Below, in pieces: positions 32,385-38,298 of a stretch of 38,298 nt of DNA. The stretch covers positions 1-38,298 of the forward strand of contig JAKFYI010000005.1 of NCBI GenBank assembly GCA_021730985.1, given 5' to 3'. The number at the start of each line of letters is the position of its first letter. Position 1 is the stretch's first letter. The DNA comes from Hyphomicrobiales bacterium (GTDB lineage Bacteria > Pseudomonadota > Alphaproteobacteria > Rhizobiales > Xanthobacteraceae). Both the position numbers and the translations under genes were made by a program. Under the pieces are notes generated by a model. It did not search any database. It saw nothing but the letters and a program-made list of their open reading frames with translations, and was not told the origin of the DNA.

Positions 32385-32394
32385 GGCTGATCTC

Positions 32395-32880
32395 CTACGA
32401 CCGGGCTTTGCTGGCGCGATTGAGAGCGCTGCGGCCTTCGGCGGCGAGATGCACCGCGGCGCGGATGCGCTGATAGGTGCCGCAGCGGCAGATGTTCGTC
32501 ATCGCCTGATCGATATCGCTGTCGGTCGGCTTCTTGGTTTTCGCGAGTAGCGCTGCGGCCGCCATGATCTGGCCGGACTGGCAATAGCCACATTGCGGCA
32601 CGTCGAGCGCGGCCCATGCCTGCTGCACCGGATGCGACGTGGTGGCGGAAAGCCCTTCGATGGTGACGATCTTATCGGTCGCCTTGATATCGCCGACACG
32701 GATCGAACAGGAGCGCTGCACTTCACCGTTGATGTGAACGGAGCAGGCGCCGCACTGCGCCACGCCGCAACCGTACTTGGTGCCGGTCAGGCCGACCTGC
32801 TCGCGGATGAACCAAAGCAGCGGCGTATCGTTCGGCACGTTCGCGTCGCGGACGCGTCCATTGATGTTGAGCTTCGCCAT
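32395..32880 (-). CDS. [2Fe-2S]-binding small subunit of an IorA-type molybdenum hydroxylase
   Basis: This 161-residue protein has both clusters expected of the small subunit: the plant-ferredoxin-type cluster with Cys38, Cys43, Cys46 and Cys58 ([10 protein letters not shown]), and the helical cluster with Cys97, Cys100, Cys131 and Cys133 (CGYCQSG and ICRCGTY). It passes electrons from the molybdenum site. It has no signal peptide and is probably co-exported with the Tat-tagged large subunit. It is the first gene of the operon. No FAD subunit or cytochrome gene follows, so the final electron acceptor must be coded elsewhere. Confidence 0.93.
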   Translation of the reverse strand: MAKLNINGRVRDANVPNDTPLLWFIREQVGLTGTKYGCGVAQCGACSVHINGEVQRSCSIRVGDIKATDKIVTIEGLSATTSHPVQQAWAALDVPQCGYCQSGQIMAAAALLAKTKKPTDSDIDQAMTNICRCGTYQRIRAAVHLAAEGRSALNRASKARS

Positions 32881-33101
32881 GAGCGTTCCCTCGCTTGATC
32901 TGACCGCGTGCGATGCGATCCGGGACGATCGTTGGAATGAAAGCGCCGCCCCGGTGTTGTGCGAGCGTACCGCAGGCAGGCAGGCACGCCTACGCGGTTT
33001 TTAACCGTTCCAATCGGGAATATTCGTCGGGCCCTGGGCGTCGCGAAAGGGAGCAACTCCGCCCGAGCCGGACTTCAGCGCCCCAGCCAGGCTCTCAAGC
33101 A

Positions 33102-33128
33102 AAAAGCCCGGCGTTGCGCCGGGCTTTT
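33102..33128 (-). terminator. Rho-independent terminator of carD
   Basis: AAAAGCCCGGCG (33102-33113) pairs perfectly with CGCCGGGCTTTT (33117-33128) around a 3-base loop; on the minus strand the stem ends in TTTTT. It lies 29 bases after the carD stop. The remaining space up to 32880 (about 220 bases) shows no supported gene. Confidence 0.85.
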
Positions 33129-33156
33129 CGTTTCATTTCGAAGATGGTTCGGCCTT

Positions 33157-33894
33157 TCAGGCCGCCTCTTCCTCGACGGCCTCTTCCTCGGCCGGCTTCA
33201 CGCCGCGGCGCGGACCCTTGGCGAGAGCGGCCTCGATTTCCTTGACCGCCTCGGTCTCGGTGAGATGTTGCACCGCCGAGATTTCGCGCGACAGCCGATC
33301 CAGCGCGGCTTCATAAAGCTGCCGCTCGCTGTAGGACTGCTCGGGCTGGGTCTCGGAGCGGTAGAGGTCGCGGACCACCTCGGCGATCGCGACGATGTCG
33401 CCCGAATTGATCTTTGCTTCGTACTCCTGGGCACGGCGCGACCACATGGTGCGCTTGATGCGGGCACGGCCCTTCAGCGTTTCCAGCGCGCGCTTGACGA
33501 CGGCACCCTCGGCGAGCTTACGCATGCCGACTGCGACGATCTTGGCGGTGGGCACCCGGAGCGTCATCTTGTCCTTGACGAAGTTGATGACGAACAGTTC
33601 CAGCCTCGCGCCAGCCACTTCCTGCTCTTCGATAGCGATGATCTGTCCGACTCCATGAGCCGGATAAACGATAAATTCGTTGGTCTTGAAGCCCTGGCGC
33701 TGGGTGGTCTTCTTGGTGGTCATTCCAGGTACTACTCCTTGGTTCGGCTTGGCGCCGACCGCTGCTTTCGACACGGGAGCCCCACGGCGCGCGCTGCCCC
33801 GTGTTGCTTGCGAGGTCCGCCGGCTTGAACCGGCAGCTGTCTTCTTGGCTCGCTGGCTTGTGCCAGCGGAGCCCTTCTTGGACTTTTGACGCAT
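33157..33894 (-). CDS. carD: CarD-family transcriptional regulator (RNA-polymerase-binding)
   Basis: This 245-residue protein has three parts. Residues about 1-57 are a Lys/Arg/Ser/Ala-rich, probably disordered extension. Residues about 68-120 are the Tudor-like RNA-polymerase-interacting domain (FIVYPAHGVGQIIAIEEQEV, then LRVPTAKI). The rest is the helical DNA-binding domain (MWSRRAQEYEAKINSGD) and an acidic C-terminus. CarD binds the RNA polymerase beta subunit and stabilises open promoter complexes. The ATG at 33894 has AGGGA just upstream; GTG at 33906 is weaker, and an internal ATG at 33723 would give the core alone. It is downstream of fdxA, as in many Hyphomicrobiales. Confidence 0.92.
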   Translation of the reverse strand: MRQKSKKGSAGTSQRAKKTAAGSSRRTSQATRGSARRGAPVSKAAVGAKPNQGVVPGMTTKKTTQRQGFKTNEFIVYPAHGVGQIIAIEEQEVAGARLELFVINFVKDKMTLRVPTAKIVAVGMRKLAEGAVVKRALETLKGRARIKRTMWSRRAQEYEAKINSGDIVAIAEVVRDLYRSETQPEQSYSERQLYEAALDRLSREISAVQHLTETEAVKEIEAALAKGPRRGVKPAEEEAVEEEAA

Positions 33895-33961
33895 CTTCCC
33901 TGCCACAGCTTATGCGTGTGTACGACACGCCCCACGCGGGTTTATTTAGGGATTAGCACCG

Positions 33962-33986
33962 AAAAAATAGGCTCCCCGGGGGGAGC
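33962..33986 (-). terminator. Hairpin with T-run upstream of carD (fdxA terminator or carD attenuator)
   Basis: GCTCCCC (33971-33977) pairs with GGGGAGC (33980-33986), and on the minus strand the stem is followed by CTATTTTTT (33969-33962). This is a well-formed intrinsic terminator for transcripts from fdxA. It also sits about 70 bases upstream of the carD start and downstream of the promoter candidate at 34012-34039. Confidence 0.75.
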
Positions 33987-34011
33987 AATGAAGTGCCTAT
34001 CCATAAACGCG

Positions 34012-34039
34012 TATATAACACATTTTCTGCGAAAATCAA
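34012..34039 (-). promoter_or_regulatory. Candidate sigma-70-type promoter for carD
   Basis: On the minus strand TTGATT (34039-34034) and TATATA (34017-34012) are separated by 16 bases in an unusually AT-rich gap. Transcription would start near 34005 and cross the hairpin at 33962-33986 before reaching carD. The gap between carD and fdxA (33895-34125) holds no supported gene. Confidence 0.45.
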
Positions 34040-34125
34040 AGCCTTACGGCACCGCAACGTCGCCAAAAGGGCGAAATCCGCGGTGTGACCGGGTTAAATT
34101 TGGTTAAGATTGAGTCGTAACGGCC

Positions 34126-34461
34126 CTAGTCGCCCGTGCCGGGCTCTGGCGAGAAGTACTTGCCCTTGTCGGCCACGCCCTCCCAATCCTTCGAATCAGG
34201 GGGAGGCTCCTTCTTCACGGTGATATTGGGCCAGGTCTTGGAATATTCAGAATTGACGCCGAGCCAATGTTCCAGGCCCGGCTCGGTGTCCGGCTTGATC
34301 GCCTCGACCGGGCATTCCGGCTCGCAAACCCCGCAATCGATACACTCATCCGGATGAATGACGAGCATGTTCTCGCCTTCGTAAAAGCAGTCGACCGGAC
34401 ACACTTCGACGCAATCCATCAGCTTGCACTTGATGCAGCTTTCATTGACGATGTACGTCAT
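34126..34461 (-). CDS. fdxA: 7Fe-8S ferredoxin (FdxA family)
   Basis: This 111-residue ferredoxin carries cysteines for one [3Fe-4S] and one [4Fe-4S] cluster: [14 protein letters not shown] (Cys9, 12, 17, 21), Cys25, and [12 protein letters not shown] (Cys40, 43, 46, 50). The C-terminal 55 residues are the acidic/aromatic tail typical of the long FdxA type ([16 protein letters not shown]). The ATG at 34461 is preferred because GGAG lies 5 bases upstream and this start gives the family's MTYIV beginning; an in-frame GTG at 34467 adds two residues. It is the third gene of the conserved minus-strand block and carries electrons for unknown partners. Confidence 0.95.
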   Translation of the reverse strand: MTYIVNESCIKCKLMDCVEVCPVDCFYEGENMLVIHPDECIDCGVCEPECPVEAIKPDTEPGLEHWLGVNSEYSKTWPNITVKKEPPPDSKDWEGVADKGKYFSPEPGTGD

Positions 34462-34560
34462 TTCCACTCCGAACGGGCCGCTTGCGGGCGAACTGATCGC
34501 TGCTTAGCGCAACGCGGCCCATGTTCGCAAGGCGGCAACCCAACTGGGTTTGCGGCCCTT

Positions 34561-34944
34561 TCACGGCTCCTCGGGACGCTCGCCATCGCCTCGCATCAGC
34601 CGGTCCAGGGCGCGCCGGTCCCGCTTGGTCGGCCGGCCCGCGCCGGCCTCACGGATCCCGGCCGGGGGCTGAGCCGGAACCGGCGGCGGCGACAGGTCGT
34701 CGTAGAGGATGCGGGCCGAATCCGCGTCGCCGCGGCGGTCGGCCATGCCCTTCACCTTAAGAACCCTGACCCGGCGATCGAGTGCCACGGTGATGACGTC
34801 GCCGGACCGGACCGGGCGGCTCGCCGCGTCGATACGCGTCCCGTTCAGGCGAACATGGCCGCCATCGGCGAGTTTCGCTGCGTCGGTGCGGGTTCGCACC
34901 ACGCGGGCGTGCCACAGCCATTTGTCGATGCGCTGGCGATCCAG
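34561..34944 (-). CDS. S4-domain RNA-binding protein (HslR/Hsp15-like), apparent CTG start
   Basis: The S4 RNA-binding domain spans residues 1 to about 55: DRQRIDKWLWHARVVRTR, then DAAKLADGGHVRLNG and VRSGDVITVAL. The rest is Pro/Arg-rich and ends in a basic then acidic tail. Relatives such as Hsp15 bind 50S ribosomal subunits with stalled chains. The homologous region extends back to residue 2, yet the only in-frame codon before it is CTG at 34944, four codons after an in-frame TAG (34959-34957). GGAG lies 9 bases before that CTG. The first ATG/GTG/TTG is a GTG at 34902, inside the S4 domain. A CTG start is therefore proposed. Confidence 0.87.
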   Translation of the reverse strand: MDRQRIDKWLWHARVVRTRTDAAKLADGGHVRLNGTRIDAASRPVRSGDVITVALDRRVRVLKVKGMADRRGDADSARILYDDLSPPPVPAQPPAGIREAGAGRPTKRDRRALDRLMRGDGERPEEP

Positions 34945-34966
34945 GACCGCGCTCTCCTACCCGCGC

Positions 34967-37900
34967 CTACCGCTCCTTGTTGGACTCGAGTTGCTCCTTC
35001 AAGGCCAACAGCTTGGCGAACGGCGAATTCGGATCGGGCTCCTTGCCGCGCGGCGCGGTGGACGACGACCAGATTCGCGCCGTGCGATTGTCATCACCGC
35101 GGTCGCGGCGCGGCGGCCGGTCACCACGATCGCCGCGCGGCGGACGATCCTGGCGCTCAGGCCGCTCGGGATGCTTATGATCCGGCTTGTTCTGCTGCTC
35201 GGTGCGCTGCGGCGGACGCGGCTGTTCGCCGTCCTTGCGGCCCTCGCGGTCGCGATCGCGGCGATGACGCGGGCGGCCGTGACGCGGCTTGCGCTCGCCA
35301 TCAGGTGTCGCAGGTGTGTCGGTTGCTGGCGTTGCACCGTCCGCGGCGGCGGGCGCTGCGGCCACGGCGCCATCGGCGGGCTGCGGCGCGGCCTGGCGAT
35401 CGTTGGGACGGCGGCGGCGCTGGGCGCCGTCGCGGCGGGTGTGCATGCCGGACGGGCGGCCGGCGCGCCAGATTTCGATGGTGTCGGGCTCCGCAGAAGC
35501 CGCCGCAGGTGACACTTCCTCGGTCTTCTCGGGCGTTATTCCTGCTTCTTCCTCGGCGTTGTTCTCGACCTTCTCGGCCGACTTCGGTTCTTCGTCCGCG
35601 GCAAACGAATTTTCCGGCAGGATGGCTGCCGCGGCAGGCTCGGCAGGGACATCGCCGGCGACCGGATCGGCCGCGGGCGCCGTGGACGGCGACTCGGCTG
35701 ACGCGGCCTCCGCAGTAGCCTGTTCCACGGCAGGAGCCTCGCCCGCCGCACCGGCCTCGGCCGCCGCTGCTGCGGCAACCGGCTCGGCCGGTGTCTCGTC
35801 TTTCGGCTTGGGCCGCCGCTCCACGCGATAGCCGAGCGAGCGCAGGATCGAGGCGAAGTCCTCGCCTGAGGCGCCGGTGAGCGACGTCATCGCGCCGGTC
35901 ACCGTAAACCCCGTGCCGTCGAATGCGCCGGCCGGCTTCACGCCGACCGAGTTCGGACGCCACATCAGTGCAGGACGGATCAGGTCGGCGAGCCGCTCCA
36001 GGATATCGACTCGGATCGCGCGCTCGCCGCAGACGCGGTAGCCGATGGTGCGATACAGCGTCTTCGGCGTTTCCTTGTCGACCGGGATCGAGGTGCGGCC
36101 GCTGGCAGCCAGGCGCTGCAACTCGTCGAGACCTTTGACGTCCGGACTTTCGTGCTTGAGCGCCCAGAGCTGCGCGGCGAGGCTGCGCGGCGCGGGCTTG
36201 AGCAGCGTGGGCAGATAGAGGTGATAGGCGCCGAAGCGCAGACCATATTTGCGAAGCGTGGCGCGCGAGGCCTGGTCGAGGCCTTTGACCTCCTCGGCGA
36301 CCCGCTGGCGCTCCAGCACACCGGCAGCTTCGATGAGCTGGTAGGCGATGCCACGGCTGATGCCGGTCACGTCTTCAGCCGCCGCGAGCGCGAACAGCGG
36401 GGCGAAAACGCGCTCGATATAGTTCTTGAGCCAGAGTTCGAGCCGCGCCTGCACCGTCTCGCGCGACGCGCCGGTGAGCTGCTCGTCCGCAATGAGCCGA
36501 ATTCTCGGACGCAGCACGTCATCGCCCGCGGCGAGCTTTGCGATCGCGGAGCCGGTCCAGCGCACCGCGCCGTCCGACGACAGCACAAACTCGCGATCCG
36601 GCGCCTGCGCCACCTTGGTCGCGCGCGCGTCGATCTCGCCGGCCAGCGCGCTTCGCGCCGCGGCCTGCAATGCCTTGGCGTCCGAGCCGCCGGCTGCATT
36701 CTCCGGTGCAAAGCTGAAACCGTCGAGCCGGCCGATCACATGGCCCTCGACAATCACTTCACCGGTCTTCTGAATTTCTGTTTCCAACGTCGTATTCTCT
36801 CGCAAGCGCTTCATCAGCACGCTGGTGCGGCGGTCCACGAAGCGCTCGGTGAGACGTTCATGCAAAGCATCGGACAGCTTGTCCTCGACACTGCGCGCCA
36901 CGGCTTGCCAATGCTCCGGGTCTGCCAGCCAATCGGGACGGTTCGCCACGAACGTCCAGGTCCGCACATGTGCGATCCTGTTCGAGAGCGTGTCGATATC
37001 GCCGTCAACGTGATCGGCCTGCGCGACCTGACTGGCGAACCAGTCGGGCGGAATTCTACCCTCCCGCATCAAGAATCCATAGAGGGTCACCGCAAGCTCC
37101 GCGTGCATTGCGGGCGCGATCTTGCGGTAATCGGGAACCTGGCAGACCTCCCACAACCGCTCGACCGCCTCCCGGCTGGTCGCACCGGCGCGGATATCCT
37201 CGTCGCGGGCGGTGTGTTCCAGCACCAGAATGTCCTCGGCGGTCGGCGCCCGGGTCAGTCCGGGTCCGCTCGGCGTCATGGCCAGCGAGGCCTGCAGCGC
37301 GCCGATCGAGGAGAAGTCGAGTTCGGTGTTGCGCCATTGCAGCATCCGCACCGGATCGAACGAATGGCTTTCCAGCGCGCGCACCGTTTCATCGTCGAAC
37401 GGCGGGCAGCGGCCGGTGGTCCCGAACGTGCCGTCGCTCTGAGCGCGGCCCGCGCGGCCCGCGATCTGCGCCAGCTCGGACGGATTAAGTTGGCGAAACT
37501 GATAGCCGTCGAACTTGCGGTTGGACGCAAACGCGACGTGATCGACGTCGAGATTGAGCCCCATGCCGATGGCGTCGGTCGCGACCAGGTAATCGACATC
37601 GCCGGACTGATAGAGCGCGACCTGTGCATTGCGCGTGCGCGGCGATAATGAGCCGAGCACCACAGCGGCACCGCCGCTTTGCCGGCGGATCAGCTCGGCG
37701 ATGGCATAGACCTCGTCGGCGGAGAACGCGACGATCGCGGTGCGCCTTCGCTGGCGCGTCAGCTTGCGGTCGCCGGCGTAAGTCAGCAGCGAAAGCCGCG
37801 GCCGGCTGACGATGCTGGCACCGGGCAGCAGCTTCTCGACCATGGGCCGCATGGTGGCGGCGCCAAGCACCAGCGTTTCCTCGCGGCCGCGCCGGTTGAG

Positions 37901-38275
37901 CATGCGGTCGGTAAAGACGTGGCCGCGCTCGAGATCGGCGCCGAGCTGGATCTCATCGATCGCCACAAACGCCACGTCGAGATCGCGCGGCATGGCCTCG
38001 ACGGTGGAAACCCAGAAGCGCGGGTTCGGCGGCTTGATCTTCTCCTCGCCGGTGACGAGCGCGACATTCTCCGCGCCCACCCGGGCCGCCACCTTGTTGT
38101 AGACCTCGCGGGCGAGCAGCCGCAGCGGCAAGCCGATCATGCCGGACGAATGCGCCAGCATCCGCTCGATGGCGAGATGGGTCTTGCCCGTGTTGGTCGG
38201 GCCAAGCACAGCGGTGACGTTGGTGTCGCGATTGCGGGCGCCGCGAGGCGCAGGCGACGAAAACGAGATGGCCAT
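34967..38275 (-). CDS. SUV3-like DEAD/DEAH-type RNA helicase with long low-complexity C-terminus
   Basis: This 1102-residue protein has a helicase core with Walker A GPTNTGKT (25-32), Walker B DEIQ (107-110) and the helicase C motifs LVATDAIGMGLNL and QIAGRAGR (about 230-280), the pattern of SUPV3L1/Suv3 mitochondrial-type RNA helicases. Residues beyond about 820 form an Ala/Glu/Pro-rich linker and then a tail very rich in Arg, Asp, Pro, Gln and His (RPRHRRDRDRE, PPRGDRGDRPPRRDRGDD). Such tails often bind RNA or RNase E-type partners. The start is ATG 38275 with GGAAAAG upstream; GTG 38278 is adjacent. It is the first gene of the S4-fdxA-carD block and ends 22 bases before the S4 gene. Confidence 0.93.
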   Translation of the reverse strand: MAISFSSPAPRGARNRDTNVTAVLGPTNTGKTHLAIERMLAHSSGMIGLPLRLLAREVYNKVAARVGAENVALVTGEEKIKPPNPRFWVSTVEAMPRDLDVAFVAIDEIQLGADLERGHVFTDRMLNRRGREETLVLGAATMRPMVEKLLPGASIVSRPRLSLLTYAGDRKLTRQRRRTAIVAFSADEVYAIAELIRRQSGGAAVVLGSLSPRTRNAQVALYQSGDVDYLVATDAIGMGLNLDVDHVAFASNRKFDGYQFRQLNPSELAQIAGRAGRAQSDGTFGTTGRCPPFDDETVRALESHSFDPVRMLQWRNTELDFSSIGALQASLAMTPSGPGLTRAPTAEDILVLEHTARDEDIRAGATSREAVERLWEVCQVPDYRKIAPAMHAELAVTLYGFLMREGRIPPDWFASQVAQADHVDGDIDTLSNRIAHVRTWTFVANRPDWLADPEHWQAVARSVEDKLSDALHERLTERFVDRRTSVLMKRLRENTTLETEIQKTGEVIVEGHVIGRLDGFSFAPENAAGGSDAKALQAAARSALAGEIDARATKVAQAPDREFVLSSDGAVRWTGSAIAKLAAGDDVLRPRIRLIADEQLTGASRETVQARLELWLKNYIERVFAPLFALAAAEDVTGISRGIAYQLIEAAGVLERQRVAEEVKGLDQASRATLRKYGLRFGAYHLYLPTLLKPAPRSLAAQLWALKHESPDVKGLDELQRLAASGRTSIPVDKETPKTLYRTIGYRVCGERAIRVDILERLADLIRPALMWRPNSVGVKPAGAFDGTGFTVTGAMTSLTGASGEDFASILRSLGYRVERRPKPKDETPAEPVAAAAAAEAGAAGEAPAVEQATAEAASAESPSTAPAADPVAGDVPAEPAAAAILPENSFAADEEPKSAEKVENNAEEEAGITPEKTEEVSPAAASAEPDTIEIWRAGRPSGMHTRRDGAQRRRRPNDRQAAPQPADGAVAAAPAAADGATPATDTPATPDGERKPRHGRPRHRRDRDREGRKDGEQPRPPQRTEQQNKPDHKHPERPERQDRPPRGDRGDRPPRRDRGDDNRTARIWSSSTAPRGKEPDPNSPFAKLLALKEQLESNKER

Positions 38276-38298
38276 CACTTTTCCAGGTGGGGGAAAGG

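Noticed and set aside
30495..32390. A 631-codon plus-strand frame opposite the molybdopterin subunit
   Set aside because: The opposite strand codes a complete molybdenum hydroxylase with intact motifs. The plus-strand product has no domains.
24517..32880. A complete nicotinate pathway formed by the FAD hydroxylase and the molybdenum hydroxylase (NicC with NicAB)
   Set aside because: The two units are 5 kb apart in separate operons, the later pathway enzymes are missing, and the families are too broad to assign substrates.
33907..34125. The AT-rich gap between carD and fdxA as a replication origin
   Set aside because: No DnaA-box cluster or origin-linked genes are seen. A promoter and a terminator explain the AT content.

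Overview
The window reads as chromosomal DNA of a high-G+C alphaproteobacterium of the order Hyphomicrobiales, close to the Bradyrhizobium/Rhodopseudomonas/Afipia group. The evidence is a strong GC bias, the conserved block SUV3-like helicase - S4 RNA-binding protein - 7Fe ferredoxin - CarD at 33.2-38.3 kb, a D-tartrate dehydratase whose active-site residues match the Bradyrhizobium enzyme, and palindromic intergenic repeats of the kind scattered through that group. Genus and species cannot be fixed from the sequence alone.

Layout. 0.2-1.3 kb (minus): a split thiamine-diphosphate decarboxylase. 1.4-6.7 kb (plus): two tandem Bug/TctC periplasmic binding proteins, an acyl-CoA dehydrogenase and an NDP-forming acyl-CoA synthetase. 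6.9-12.5 kb (plus): an SCP2-like/alpha-beta hydrolase fusion, an MmgE/PrpD protein, a GlcG/HbpS-like protein, a Gfo/Idh/MocA oxidoreductase and a third Bug protein. 12.5-14.5 kb: an ACMSD-type amidohydrolase and a divergent DctP-like protein without a signal peptide. 14.5-15.4 kb: three small proteins. 15.6-17.9 kb: a tRNA-Arg(CCT) gene and a degenerate inverted tRNA-Arg copy, enclosing a toxin-antitoxin pair and an HNH-domain protein in visibly less GC-rich DNA. 18.1-21.4 kb: a universal stress protein, a degenerate nuclease-fold protein and an M48 lipoprotein protease. 21.5-30.1 kb: an esterase, four more Bug proteins, an FAD aromatic hydroxylase, a LigI-like lactonase and TarD. 30.2-32.9 kb (minus): a two-subunit molybdenum hydroxylase with a Tat signal. 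33.2-38.3 kb (minus): the conserved housekeeping block.

How it fits together. Most of the first 32 kb is catabolic accessory DNA for small carboxylic, hydroxy and aromatic acids. Seven Bug-type solute-binding proteins sit beside single enzymes or short enzyme runs, yet no TctA/TctB or DctQ/DctM membrane protein is present, so these receptors must share transporters coded elsewhere or act as sensors. Four copies of one palindromic repeat family and at least three other repeat elements separate the transcription units. The most unusual local structure is the islet bounded by inverted tRNA sequences. No CRISPR array, transposase, integrase, phage gene or rRNA was seen.
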